In this document: positions 1-7,264 of the stretch, one piece after another
Layout: each line of letters starts with the position of its first letter
How positions within the stretch are numbered: position 1 is the first letter of the stretch
Source of the DNA: JAUYIV01 sp035464675
GTDB lineage: Bacteria > Actinomycetota > Acidimicrobiia > Spongiisociales > UBA11373
Direction of reading: 5' to 3'
DNA: 20,587 nucleotides
NCBI GenBank assembly: GCA_035464675.1
Contig: DATHSA010000002.1
Span: forward strand, 1 to 20,587
The notes under the pieces: generated by a model
The model's input: the letters and a program-made list of their open reading frames with translations, nothing else
Told to the model about the DNA's origin: nothing
The model's database searches: none
Translations under genes and position numbers: made by a program

Positions 1-450
1 TCTTCACTCTGCGCGGCATCGTGACACCCGCGGAAGTTGGACTGAGACCACGCTACTCGTAGGCCCGTCCTGGATCGGAGATCGTCACGGATCTGGCGTC
101 TCGGGTCGAGTCACCGGAGGGTATGCGCTCCCAAGAGGACCCAGGATCACGCAGTCCCGGACCCGGGGCCCTGAGCGAACTCCCAACACTCATCCGTGCC
201 GGCGACGGTGCCTCGTCTTGCGTTCGGGATGCCCCTTCTATCCGCCCCAGCTCCACTCCCGGTTCAGCTGATGGGCAGGGTGTCCCGGGACGAGCGCTTC
301 GCCGAGCGATACGATTATCCGCGCTTCCGATTTCTTGGGAGTGGCCGGCGGCGAACCGCAGTAGGTGGGGCCGATCCTCCATGTCGGCAGCCGGATGCTC
401 GTCCCGGCCCTCTACCCTTCACCTTCCGACCCGATCCCGGAGCGCACACC
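1..450. other. No supportable gene; upstream region of ridA
   Basis: Several short frames are open here on both strands, but none shows a recognisable domain, a good ribosome site or a sensible amino-acid composition (they are rich in Arg, Pro and Ser, as expected for chance open frames in GC-rich DNA). One frame ending TAG at 60-62 reads as a plausible last 19 residues of a protein entering from the left, but this is too short to call. The frame of ridA stays open upstream to position 196, and that extension does not look like RidA. I see no tRNA or clear terminator. Confidence 0.5.
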
Positions 451-831
451 ATGCCCAAGCAGATCCCGAACGTCACGAGCGGCCCCAGCGCGATCGGCCC
501 ATACTCGGTCGCCACCGAGGCCAACGGATTCGTCTTCGTGTCCGGACAGGTGGCCTTCAAGCCCGGCACCACCGACAGGGTGGAGGGCGATGCCGCCGCC
601 GAGGCCGAGCAGGTGATGGAGAACATCGGTGGGATCCTTGGCGACGTCGATCTCGGATACGCCGACATAGTGAAGACCACGATCTTCCTGGCCGACATCG
701 GCGACTTCTCGGCCGTGAACGAGGTTTACGCCCGTTTCGTAGGCGAGGAACCGCCGGCACGCTCGACCTTCCAGGTGGCGGCCCTCCCCGCCGGTTTCAA
801 GGTCGAGATCGAAGTCATCGCTGCCCGCTGA
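451..831 (+). CDS. ridA: RidA/YjgF/UK114-family reactive imine deaminase
   Basis: A 126-aa protein of the usual RidA length. It begins PKQIPNVTSGPSAIGPYSVA and continues with a GFVFVSGQVAF segment, then a C-terminal PPARSTFQVAALP segment; the arginine there matches the conserved substrate-carboxylate-binding Arg of the family. Family members are cytosolic trimers that hydrolyse reactive enamine/imine intermediates to ketones and ammonia. The ATG at 451 is chosen because family homology starts there, with GGAG eight bases upstream; the frame is open further upstream but that part is not RidA-like. The stop is immediately followed by the Shine-Dalgarno of the aldehyde dehydrogenase gene, so the two are probably cotranscribed. 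The true substrate is not visible from sequence. Confidence 0.9.
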   Translation: MPKQIPNVTSGPSAIGPYSVATEANGFVFVSGQVAFKPGTTDRVEGDAAAEAEQVMENIGGILGDVDLGYADIVKTTIFLADIGDFSAVNEVYARFVGEEPPARSTFQVAALPAGFKVEIEVIAAR

Positions 832-837
832 AGGAGG
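831..837 (+). promoter_or_regulatory. Strong Shine-Dalgarno deciding a GTG start
   Basis: AAGGAGG overlaps the last base of the ridA stop codon and lies 4 nt before the GTG at 842. It fixes that GTG as the start of the aldehyde dehydrogenase and indicates translational coupling to ridA. Confidence 0.75.
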
Positions 838-841
838 CACC

Positions 842-2365
842 GTGAACCGCGACGACATCTTCCAGGCTCTCGACCTCGCCGACGCCAACCCCGGCGCCTA
901 CGCCGGGGGGTGGCTCGACGCCGACGGGGAGGATCTCCCGGTCGAGAACCCGACCACCGCCTCCCCCATCGGGACGGTGAGGCAGGCTTCGGCGGCCGAC
1001 TACGAGCGAGTCGTCGAGGCGGCGCAGGAGACGTTCCTCCGTTGGCGGATGCTTCCCGCCCCCAAGCGCGGCGAGTACGTGCGCCAGATCGGCAACGCCC
1101 TGCGTGAGAAGAAGGAACCGCTCGGCGCGCTCGTCTCTCTCGAGATGGGGAAGATCAAGGCCGAGGGTGAGGGCGAGGTCCAGGAGATGATCGACATCGC
1201 CGACTTCGCCGTCGGCCTGTCCCGCCAGCTCTACGGGCTCACCATGGCGTCGGAGCGCCCCCGCCACCGGATGTTCGAGCAATGGCACCCGCTCGGGCCG
1301 ATCGGGATAATCAGCTCCTTCAACTTCCCGGTCGCGGTCTGGTCCTGGAATGCGTTCATCGCCGCGGTGTGTGGCGACACGATGATCTGGAAGCCGTCGT
1401 CGCAGACACCGCTGACCGCGGTCGCCGTCACCCGGATCTGCCACGAGGTCATGGACGGCACCGGCTACGAGGGCGTGTTCAACCTGGCGGTGGGACGGGG
1501 CAGCGAGGTCGGCGACCTGCTGATCAACGACCGCCGCATCCCCCTCATCTCGGCAACCGGGTCCTGCAACATGGGCGAGAAGGTGGGCACCGCGGTCGCC
1601 AAGCGTCTCGGGCGTTCGCTCCTCGAACTCGGCGGCAACAACGGGATCATCGTGCTCGACGACGCCGACCCCGGGCTGGTCACCAGGGCGGTCCTTTTCG
1701 GGGCCGTGGGCACCGCGGGTCAGCGGTGTACCTCGACCCGGCGGCTCATCATCGAGCCGGGGATCAAGGGCGACGTCGTCAAGCGCCTCGTCGACGCCTA
1801 CGCCCAGGTGCGCATCGGTGATCCGCTCGACGAGTCGACCCTCATGGGCCCGCTCGTCGACGCCTCGGCGGTGGACACCATGCTGGCCGCGGTCGAGATC
1901 GCCAGGGAGCAGGGAGGCACGATCCTCTATGGGGGAGGGCGCGCCGAGGTCGACGGGCTCGACGGGCACTTCGTCCAGCCCACGATCATCGAGATCGATC
2001 GTGACGCACCGATCGTTCAGGAAGAGACGTTCGCCCCGATCCTGTACGTGATCGACGCCGACGGTGTCCACGACGCCATCGGAGTGCACAACGGGGTCCG
2101 TCAGGGCCTCTCCTCGGCGATATTCACCAACGGCCTGCGGGCCTCGGAGCTGTTCCTGTCGGCCGAGGGGTCGGACTGCGGCATCGCCAACGTCAATATC
2201 GGCACGAGCGGCGCCGAGATCGGCGGAGCCTTCGGCGGCGAGAAGGAGACCGGAGGCGGTCGGGAGGCCGGGTCGGACTCGTGGAAGGCGTACATGCGGC
2301 GCCAGACCAACACCATCAACTGGAGCACCGACCTCCCCCTGGCGCAGGGCATCGAGTTCGGGTGA
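842..2365 (+). CDS. ALDH7-family aldehyde dehydrogenase (antiquitin / L-piperideine-6-carboxylate dehydrogenase type)
   Basis: A 507-aa NAD(P)-dependent aldehyde dehydrogenase with a GTG start. The catalytic Cys296 sits in GQRCTST and the general base Glu262 in LLELGGNN, with the 34-residue spacing normal for the superfamily. ALDH7 hallmarks are the SSFNFPVAVWSWN segment in the cofactor domain and the C-terminal EKETGGGREAGSD stretch followed by SWKAYMRRQTNT. ALDH7 enzymes oxidise alpha-aminoadipic semialdehyde (in equilibrium with the cyclic imine piperideine-6-carboxylate) to alpha-aminoadipate in lysine breakdown (bacterial names amaB or pcd). No lysine aminotransferase is in the window, so the lysine role is inferred from family only. 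The upstream imine-handling RidA fits a substrate that cycles through an imine. Betaine-aldehyde or other semialdehyde activity is possible. Confidence 0.9.
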   Translation: MNRDDIFQALDLADANPGAYAGGWLDADGEDLPVENPTTASPIGTVRQASAADYERVVEAAQETFLRWRMLPAPKRGEYVRQIGNALREKKEPLGALVSLEMGKIKAEGEGEVQEMIDIADFAVGLSRQLYGLTMASERPRHRMFEQWHPLGPIGIISSFNFPVAVWSWNAFIAAVCGDTMIWKPSSQTPLTAVAVTRICHEVMDGTGYEGVFNLAVGRGSEVGDLLINDRRIPLISATGSCNMGEKVGTAVAKRLGRSLLELGGNNGIIVLDDADPGLVTRAVLFGAVGTAGQRCTSTRRLIIEPGIKGDVVKRLVDAYAQVRIGDPLDESTLMGPLVDASAVDTMLAAVEIAREQGGTILYGGGRAEVDGLDGHFVQPTIIEIDRDAPIVQEETFAPILYVIDADGVHDAIGVHNGVRQGLSSAIFTNGLRASELFLSAEGSDCGIANVNIGTSGAEIGGAFGGEKETGGGREAGSDSWKAYMRRQTNTINWSTDLPLAQGIEFG

Positions 2366-2381
2366 GCGCCGGGGGCGTCGG

Positions 2382-3671
2382 GTGACCGATCGGGCCGACT
2401 TCTTCGCCAACGAGCGGTGGACCGCAGGCGTGATCGGCCTCGGCTACGTCGGGTTGCCCCTGGCGGTCAACGCCGCGGCCAGGGGGCTCGATGTGATCGG
2501 CTTCGATGTCGACGAGGCCGTCGTCGCCGCCCTGGTTTCCGGTGAGTCGCCGATCGGTGACGTCTCGTCGGATGACCTGGCCGATGCGCTGGCGGCGGGA
2601 CTGACGGTAACTGCCGACGAGTCGGCTCTGGAGGCGGCCGATGCCCTCTTCATCTGCGTCCCGAGCCCGCTCAACCGGCACCGCCAGCCCGACCTGTCCT
2701 TCATCGAGGCGGCCGCGGCCACAGTTGAACGGGTCACCCACCCCGGGCTGCTCGTGTCACTCGAGTCGACCACCTATCCGGGGACCACCGACGACGTCCT
2801 CGTCCCTGCCGCCACGTCGGGAGGGCTCCGGCTCGACGAGGATGTGTTCGTGGCGTTCTCCGCAGAGCGGGTGAACCCCGGCTCCGGTTTCGACCTCGCG
2901 GCGATTCCGAAGGTGGTTGGCGGGGTCACCCGTGAGTCCGGTCGGGTGGCATCCGCCGCCTATGGGCGCCTGATCGACTCTGTTCACCTGGTCTCGTCGG
3001 CCCGCGCCGCCGAGATGACCAAGTTGCTGGAGAACACCTACCGCGCGGTGAACATCGGCCTCGTCAACGAGATGGCCGCGCTGACCCATGAGATCGACGT
3101 CGACATCTGGGAGGTCGTGGAGGCCGCAGCCACGAAGCCCTTCGGGTTCCAGCCCTTCTATCCGGGGCCGGGCGTAGGAGGTCACTGCATCCCGCTGGAT
3201 CCCCAGTACCTCGCATGGCGGGCCAAGGAGGCCGGTTTTGCCACCCGGTTCATCGACCTGACCGAGGAGGTCAACTCCCGGATGCCCGAGTACGTCGCCA
3301 CCCGGATCGCCGAGATGCTCAACGAGCGCGGCCTTCCGGTCCACGGCACCACCGTTCTCGCCGTTGGCCTCGCCTACAAGGCCGGTGTCGGAGACGCCCG
3401 CGAGTCGCCGGCACTCGACGTGATCGCCGAGTTGAGGAGTCGGGGGGCGAGGGTGGCGGCGTTCGATCCCCTCGTCGGTGACGACGAGATCGACGGATTC
3501 GACATCGAGCGGGTCGAGGGCCTTCCCGACGGAGTCACTCTGGCGGTGATACTCACCGACCACGACGTATTCGACTTCAAGGCGATCGCCGAATCTGCCG
3601 ACATCGTCTTCGACACCCGTGGCGCCTACCGACGCCGTGGCATGACTCTCGACAACGTCGTCGCGCTCTGA
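2382..3671 (+). CDS. UDP-glucose/GDP-mannose dehydrogenase family protein (nucleotide-sugar 6-dehydrogenase)
   Basis: A 429-aa protein from the GTG at 2382, 16 bp after the aldehyde dehydrogenase stop. The N-terminal Rossmann domain carries GLGYVGLPLA at about residues 16-25; the middle segment has the family's LLENTYRAVNIGLVNE helix; the active-site Cys269 lies in GVGGHCIPLDP; the C-terminal domain contains GLAYKAGVGDARESPA. These enzymes oxidise the C6 hydroxyl of an NDP-sugar to a carboxylate in two NAD steps. The GGHCIPLDP form and overall length resemble UDP-N-acetyl-glucosamine or -mannosamine dehydrogenases (WbpA/WecC type) more than UDP-glucose dehydrogenases, but the sugar cannot be assigned with certainty. 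No glycosyltransferase or epimerase lies nearby, so its product (surface polysaccharide precursor) is inferred. The frame stays open upstream inside the previous gene; that part is not homologous. Confidence 0.88.
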   Translation: MTDRADFFANERWTAGVIGLGYVGLPLAVNAAARGLDVIGFDVDEAVVAALVSGESPIGDVSSDDLADALAAGLTVTADESALEAADALFICVPSPLNRHRQPDLSFIEAAAATVERVTHPGLLVSLESTTYPGTTDDVLVPAATSGGLRLDEDVFVAFSAERVNPGSGFDLAAIPKVVGGVTRESGRVASAAYGRLIDSVHLVSSARAAEMTKLLENTYRAVNIGLVNEMAALTHEIDVDIWEVVEAAATKPFGFQPFYPGPGVGGHCIPLDPQYLAWRAKEAGFATRFIDLTEEVNSRMPEYVATRIAEMLNERGLPVHGTTVLAVGLAYKAGVGDARESPALDVIAELRSRGARVAAFDPLVGDDEIDGFDIERVEGLPDGVTLAVILTDHDVFDFKAIAESADIVFDTRGAYRRRGMTLDNVVAL

Positions 3672-3687
3672 TCGGTTCGGGCCGATC
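3670..3687 (+). terminator. Possible hairpin terminator at the end of the nucleotide-sugar dehydrogenase gene
   Basis: A perfect 6-bp stem (GATCGG / CCGATC) with a TTCGGG loop overlaps the stop codon. There is no T run after it, so a role in termination is only suggested by position. Confidence 0.3.
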
Positions 3688-3740
3688 GACGTGAGTCGGG
3701 ATTAGCCTGCGGCCTCCGTGGGGGATCGAGAAACACATTG

Positions 3741-4742
3741 ATGGGCCAAGCGCGCAGCAATCGGAACCTTCCGCTCGCCATTCTGATGGCCGGCTTCCTC
3801 GTGGCGAGCCTTTCGCCGGCCCTTTCGCCGGCGACCGCGAGGGCGGATGTCGGTGGCCCCGGGTTCTACTCGAACGGCCTTCATCCCGGGTCGACGCTCG
3901 CCGGCCGGACCCTCCCCGTCGACTGGTCGACACGCCGCTCTCCCTGTGAGGCGCCCGAATACCTGCGGCGCGAGGGCGATCTCTGCCCGGGTGACACCTC
4001 GTGGCGGGTATTCACGCTCCAGTTGCTTCTGGCCGAGCGGAAGCTCTTCCGGTCCGAGTTCACGGGCGTGTACGACCAGGCGACTCGATATGCGGTGTTC
4101 ACCTTCCACAAGCTGACGGGCCCGGCACACACCGACCCCGCCACCGCCCGGGCCGAGTGGATCGCCAGCCCGCCGCCGGACGACTGGGTCGCCGAGGACT
4201 GGGACATGCTGCGGGCGTTCACACCTCTCCCACCGACCCGTAGAGAGCATCAGCCCGATCGGGTCGAGGTCGACATCGGTCACCAGATCCTCTACCTCAT
4301 CGAGGGAGGCAGCGTTTCGGCGATCATGCCGGTGAGCACCGGAGCCGGTCGGGGCACCGTCGGCTGCAGGGCCGAAGGCTGTGGGGCCAGCGTCACGCCG
4401 CGCACCGACCGCCTCGACGACGGCAGTGTCTTCATCGGCGAGCACCGGTACGCCAGGGGATGGTCACCACGGCCCGGTGCGTGGTCAATCTACAAGTTCA
4501 TCTACTACCGGGGTCAATACGGCGAGTGGAACTACGGGATCCACGGGTACCGGAACGTCCCGAACTACCCGGCGTCGCACGGGTGCATCCGTGTCACACC
4601 ATGGGACATGGATTTTCTGCGCCCATGGGCGCCTGAAGGCGGCTACGACCAGGAGGCCGCTCGTGTCGAAGTGGGTATGCCGATCCACGTGTGGGACGAG
4701 ATCGAGATCGACTACTCCGCCCCCACCGACGGCCTGCACTGA
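3741..4742 (+). CDS. Secreted L,D-transpeptidase (YkuD domain) with peptidoglycan-binding-like region
   Basis: A 333-aa exported protein. Residues 1-35 form a signal peptide: basic start, hydrophobic core LAILMAGFLVASLSPAL, and a likely cleavage after ATARA. Residues about 85-130 resemble a degenerate peptidoglycan-binding helical domain (TLQLLLAERKLF, then TGVYDQATRYAVFTFHKLTG). From about residue 173 comes the YkuD fold (VEVDIGHQILYLIEGG, then MPVSTG), with His268 in IHGYRN and catalytic Cys282 in SHGCIRV. YkuD enzymes form 3-3 peptide cross-links in peptidoglycan or attach proteins to it, outside the membrane. The ATG at 3741 is preferred over the in-frame TTG just before it. A TAGCCT box at 3703-3708 could be a -10 element. 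The gene runs convergently into the next gene with 8 bp between stops. Confidence 0.88.
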   Translation: MGQARSNRNLPLAILMAGFLVASLSPALSPATARADVGGPGFYSNGLHPGSTLAGRTLPVDWSTRRSPCEAPEYLRREGDLCPGDTSWRVFTLQLLLAERKLFRSEFTGVYDQATRYAVFTFHKLTGPAHTDPATARAEWIASPPPDDWVAEDWDMLRAFTPLPPTRREHQPDRVEVDIGHQILYLIEGGSVSAIMPVSTGAGRGTVGCRAEGCGASVTPRTDRLDDGSVFIGEHRYARGWSPRPGAWSIYKFIYYRGQYGEWNYGIHGYRNVPNYPASHGCIRVTPWDMDFLRPWAPEGGYDQEAARVEVGMPIHVWDEIEIDYSAPTDGLH

Positions 4743-4750
4743 CGTACCGG

Positions 4751-5107
4751 CTAGGGGGCCGAGGCGGCCACGGCCACGAACACGCCGATCGCGATCAGGA
4801 GGATCACTGCGGCGAGCGCCATCGCGGTGACGCGCGATGCGCTGTCTCGCGAGATCGGTCCCTGGGGGATCTCGGTCCGCTGACGCCTGACGCGCCGGGG
4901 ACGGCTCGTCTGGATCTGCGGGATAGGCTCGGGGAACTCGTCGGCGACCGGGATGTCGACCGCGATGTTCTCGAGTCCCTCGATGTCCGGGACTTCCGAC
5001 ACGGACTCCTTGGCCTGTCGGAGCAGGTCCTCGCTCGACTCGGTGACCTTGCCGCGCGCCTGCCTGATCATCTCCTCGCTGGTGAGCGGTTCTCGGTCAT
5101 CTGCCAT
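4751..5107 (-). CDS. Small tail-anchored protein of unknown function
   Basis: A 118-aa protein with an acidic, helical N-terminal half (EEMIRQARGKVTESSEDLLR, then QAKESVSEVP), a basic patch RPRRVRRQRTE near the middle, and one C-terminal hydrophobic helix at about residues 95-114 (VTAMALAAVILLIAIGVFVA). It therefore looks like a cytosolic protein held in the membrane by its C-terminus. I recognise no family. The ATG is preceded by no Shine-Dalgarno, but a TAAGGT box lies 7 nt upstream, consistent with a leaderless message. The gene is divergent from dps and convergent with the L,D-transpeptidase gene. Confidence 0.65.
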   Translation of the reverse strand: MADDREPLTSEEMIRQARGKVTESSEDLLRQAKESVSEVPDIEGLENIAVDIPVADEFPEPIPQIQTSRPRRVRRQRTEIPQGPISRDSASRVTAMALAAVILLIAIGVFVAVAASAP

Positions 5108-5114
5108 GGGTCCG

Positions 5115-5120
5115 ACCTTA
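5115..5120 (-). promoter_or_regulatory. Candidate -10 box for a leaderless transcript
   Basis: On the minus strand TAAGGT ends 7 nt before the ATG of the tail-anchored protein gene; no Shine-Dalgarno is present between them. No convincing -35 is visible. Confidence 0.35.
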
Positions 5121-5236
5121 GAGGCCGCCGCCGGGTACCGCCGCGGGCTGGACCGACGATTTGTGATGAACGGCCCGGGGGGATGATCCGCTCACCTCAT
5201 ACACTTCGAGGGGAAGAGGCGAGCCAAGGAGACCCG

Positions 5237-5698
5237 ATGACCGTCGACATGGACACCGAGGCACGAGAGGAGATCACCGGCGCGCTGTCACGACTGCTGG
5301 CCGACACCTACACCCTCTATTTGAAGACGCAGGGCCACCACTGGAATGTCACCGGCCCGATGTTCCCCGCCCTGCATGCGATGTTCGAGGCGCAGTACAT
5401 CGAGTTGCGGGACGCAGTCGACCTGATCGCCGAGAGGATTCGCACCCTCGGCGATCGTGCGCCTGCGGGCTTCAAGGCCTACGGCGCGCTCACGTCTGTG
5501 GACGAGACCGATGGGAGCCTCGAAGCGCTCGAGATGGTGCGAGATCTGGCGGACGGCCACGAGACCGCAGTCCGGACGGCACGCGTCGTCGTCGCCGCCG
5601 CCGAGAAGGCCGATGACATCGCCACCGTCGATCTGGCCACGACCCGCGTGGAGATGCACGAGAAGACGGCGTGGATGTTGCGTGCCACCGCGCAGTGA
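5237..5698 (+). CDS. dps: Dps-family ferritin-like DNA-protecting protein
   Basis: A 153-aa protein of typical Dps length. The inter-subunit ferroxidase ligands are all present at canonical spacing: His35 in GHHWNV, His47 in ALHAMF, Glu51, and Asp62 and Glu66 in RDAVDLIAERI. Dps proteins form cytosolic 12-subunit shells that oxidise Fe(II), mostly with hydrogen peroxide, store the iron and protect DNA. There is no long basic N-terminal tail, so DNA binding may be weak. The ATG at 5237 has AAGGAG at 5226-5231 with 5-nt spacing. A TACACT at 5201-5206 could be a -10 element but I see no -35 to match. The acetyltransferase gene starts inside its 3' end. Confidence 0.93.
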   Translation: MTVDMDTEAREEITGALSRLLADTYTLYLKTQGHHWNVTGPMFPALHAMFEAQYIELRDAVDLIAERIRTLGDRAPAGFKAYGALTSVDETDGSLEALEMVRDLADGHETAVRTARVVVAAAEKADDIATVDLATTRVEMHEKTAWMLRATAQ

Positions 5699-6209
5699 TG
5701 GCCTGGAGACCGAGCGGCTGATCCTACGGCCCTTCGCCGCCGGCGACGTCGCCGAGTTTCTCGCGGTGTGGGGCGATCCGGAGGTGATCTGGTGGGGGCA
5801 GGTCGCCAGGGACCGAGATGAGGCCGAGTCCGGCCTCACCTCGCTGTTGGAGCGTATCGCCGCGATGCCCGACGGAATGGGCTGGTGGTGGCTGGTGGTC
5901 AAGGAGACAGGGGAGACGGTGGGCGACGTCAACCTCCAGCCCGCTCCGGACCCGCCTGGCGGGATGGAGATCGGCTGGCACCTCGCCCGGTCGCATTGGG
6001 GCAACGGCTATGCCACCGAGGGAGCGGCCGCCATGATCGAGCGTGCCTGGGAGATCGGTCTCGACGAGGTGATCGCCACGATCGTCCCCATCAACGTCAG
6101 GTCGGTCAGGGTCGCGGAGCGGCTGGGCATGACCAGGCGCGGACCGACGGTGCCTCGGGGCAACCTGGCGCACGGGGTGTGGGTGCTGGAGCGGCCCGGG
6201 CGCTCGTGA
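5682..6209 (+). CDS. GNAT-family N-acetyltransferase (RimJ/RimL type, Acetyltransf_3)
   Basis: A protein of about 175 aa. It opens with the RimJ/RimL-like GLETERLILRPFAAGDVAEF, and carries the acetyl-CoA pyrophosphate-binding segment HWGNGYATEGAAAM (motif A), then IVPINVRSVRVAERLGM and a C-terminal GVWVLERP strand. Members acetylate protein N-termini, small amines or antibiotics; the substrate cannot be told. No ATG exists in frame near the domain start: the only standard start that keeps the whole domain is the GTG at 5682, which makes a 17-bp overlap with dps. That implies translational coupling; a less likely alternative is a non-standard start near 5703. Confidence 0.8.
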   Translation: MPPRSDGLETERLILRPFAAGDVAEFLAVWGDPEVIWWGQVARDRDEAESGLTSLLERIAAMPDGMGWWWLVVKETGETVGDVNLQPAPDPPGGMEIGWHLARSHWGNGYATEGAAAMIERAWEIGLDEVIATIVPINVRSVRVAERLGMTRRGPTVPRGNLAHGVWVLERPGRS

Positions 6210-6217
6210 CAGGCCCC

Positions 6218-6223
6218 TAGCCT
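6218..6223 (+). promoter_or_regulatory. Candidate -10 box for a leaderless transcript
   Basis: TAGCCT ends 6 nt before the ATG at 6230 (the second of two adjacent ATG codons). No Shine-Dalgarno precedes the gene. If transcription starts at 6230, the second ATG is the real start. Confidence 0.4.
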
Positions 6224-6226
6224 CGG

Positions 6227-6940
6227 ATGATGGACGATCTGATCCGGGTGATTCGCTCCGAGGCCGGGGCCCTCGCCGATGCCGCCGAGCGCGACCTTGC
6301 CGCGTCGATCGCCCGCTACGACGGGTGGACGGAGCTGGATCTGCTGGTTCACACCGGAAGCGTCCACCGTCGCACCACGGAGACGATCCGCACAGCGGCC
6401 CTCGATCGGGTCCGGCGCTCCTTCCCGCCCGACGAGGAGCCTTCGACCGTGCTCCCGTGGTTCCGGGATGGTGCGGAGGAGATGGCCGACGCTCTCGAGA
6501 GCGCCGACCCCGGGTTGCGGGTATGGGGTTTCGGCCCGACGCCCGGCGTCCACTCCTGGACCCTCCGCATGGCTCTGGAGACGACCGTCCACCGCTGGGA
6601 TGCGCAGGAGCCGTTCGGATCACCCGATCCCATCGAGTCCGACCTGGCCGTGAAGGGGATCGACGAGTTCGCTGCGCTCTGGTCGGGCACCATCTCGGTG
6701 CCGGGAGACACGGGGGCTCTCTGCCTGCGGGCGACGGACACCGGTGACACCTGGCTGCTGAGCCCGGCCGAGGTGGGAGTCTCGTTCGCCAGGGGCGAGG
6801 CCGACGAGCGGGTGTCGGGAGAAGCCGGCGTCCTCTACCGGTGGCTGCTGGGACGCGCCGACATCGTCGATCTCGACGCGTCCGCGGATCCATCTCCTTG
6901 GGACCAGGCCCTGCATGCCCTGCCAGACGCCCGCCGTTGA
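6227..6940 (+). CDS. Maleylpyruvate isomerase family, mycothiol-dependent-type protein (DinB-like fold)
   Basis: A 237-aa protein with the MDMPI-type N-terminal four-helix domain and a C-terminal domain. Visible metal-ligand candidates are His42 in LLVHTGSVHR and the pair Glu118 and His122 in LETTVHRWDA, matching the His...Glu-x3-His pattern of mycothiol-dependent maleylpyruvate isomerase. Actinobacteria have many paralogues in which a metal-bound thiol cofactor (mycothiol) is used for isomerisation or thiol transfer; few have a known substrate. It carries the typical GxxPGVHSWTLRMALET run before the helix. Start choice: ATG at 6227 or the adjacent ATG at 6230 (favoured by the TAGCCT box spacing). 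It follows the acetyltransferase gene by 17 bp but may have its own promoter. Confidence 0.82.
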   Translation: MMDDLIRVIRSEAGALADAAERDLAASIARYDGWTELDLLVHTGSVHRRTTETIRTAALDRVRRSFPPDEEPSTVLPWFRDGAEEMADALESADPGLRVWGFGPTPGVHSWTLRMALETTVHRWDAQEPFGSPDPIESDLAVKGIDEFAALWSGTISVPGDTGALCLRATDTGDTWLLSPAEVGVSFARGEADERVSGEAGVLYRWLLGRADIVDLDASADPSPWDQALHALPDARR

Positions 6941-6950
6941 GCGGCCTGGT

Positions 6951-7124
6951 CTACAGCGTGACGTCGAAGACCTGGATGAAGCCGATGATGATCAGGTACG
7001 CCGCCACGATGTAGTTGAGCAGCCTCGGGATGATGAGGATCAAGATCCCTGCCACGAGGGCGACGATCCCGGGGACCGTCAGGTTGACGGCGACCTCGGT
7101 CGCTCCGCCGATCAACGCGAGCAT
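6951..7124 (-). CDS. DUF3096-like small membrane protein
   Basis: A 57-aa peptide with two hydrophobic helices: VPGIVALVAGILILIIPRLL, then NYIVAAYLIIIGFIQVF. The VPGIVALVAGILILIIP-NYIVA-YLI-IG pattern is that of the small DUF3096 membrane proteins, whose role is unknown. The frame is open upstream to 7217, but the ATG at 7124 is chosen because minus-strand AAAGGA lies about 6 nt before it and family homology begins there. The gene is convergent with the MDMPI-family gene (10 bp between stops) and divergent from the lipoprotein gene. Confidence 0.78.
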   Translation of the reverse strand: MLALIGGATEVAVNLTVPGIVALVAGILILIIPRLLNYIVAAYLIIIGFIQVFDVTL

Positions 7125-7250
7125 GGAGTTCCTTTCGTCGTAGTGGAACGCCAGATACCCGGTGACAGAGGATTCCAACCGTCGGGATCGGACATCGGCC
7201 CCTGCAGGTCCGAACATCTCGGGACGGGCGATCTGGACGAAAGACCCCGG

Positions 7251-7256
7251 TAACGT
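7251..7256 (+). promoter_or_regulatory. Candidate -10 box for a near-leaderless transcript
   Basis: TAACGT ends 8 nt before the ATG at 7265. No Shine-Dalgarno is visible and no -35 is recognised. Confidence 0.28.
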
Positions 7257-7264
7257 TCTCTGAG

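Noticed and set aside
196..450. In-frame upstream extension of ridA
   Set aside because: The added 85 residues are Arg/Pro-rich, unlike any RidA N-terminus, and the ATG at 451 matches family length and has a GGAG upstream.
815..2410. Long open frame antisense to the aldehyde dehydrogenase gene
   Set aside because: It mirrors the codon structure of a clearly real gene in GC-rich DNA and has no recognisable motif; the same applies to the long frames antisense to glnA2 (8916-10859, +) and hyuA (16881-18863, -).
5178..5206. Full sigma-70-type promoter for dps
   Set aside because: TACACT is a fair -10 but nothing like a -35 lies 16-18 nt upstream, so I mention it only in the gene entry.
7125..7217. 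Longer N-terminus for the DUF3096-like protein
   Set aside because: The extra 31 residues are not hydrophobic or family-like, and the ribosome site AAAGGA precedes the ATG at 7124.
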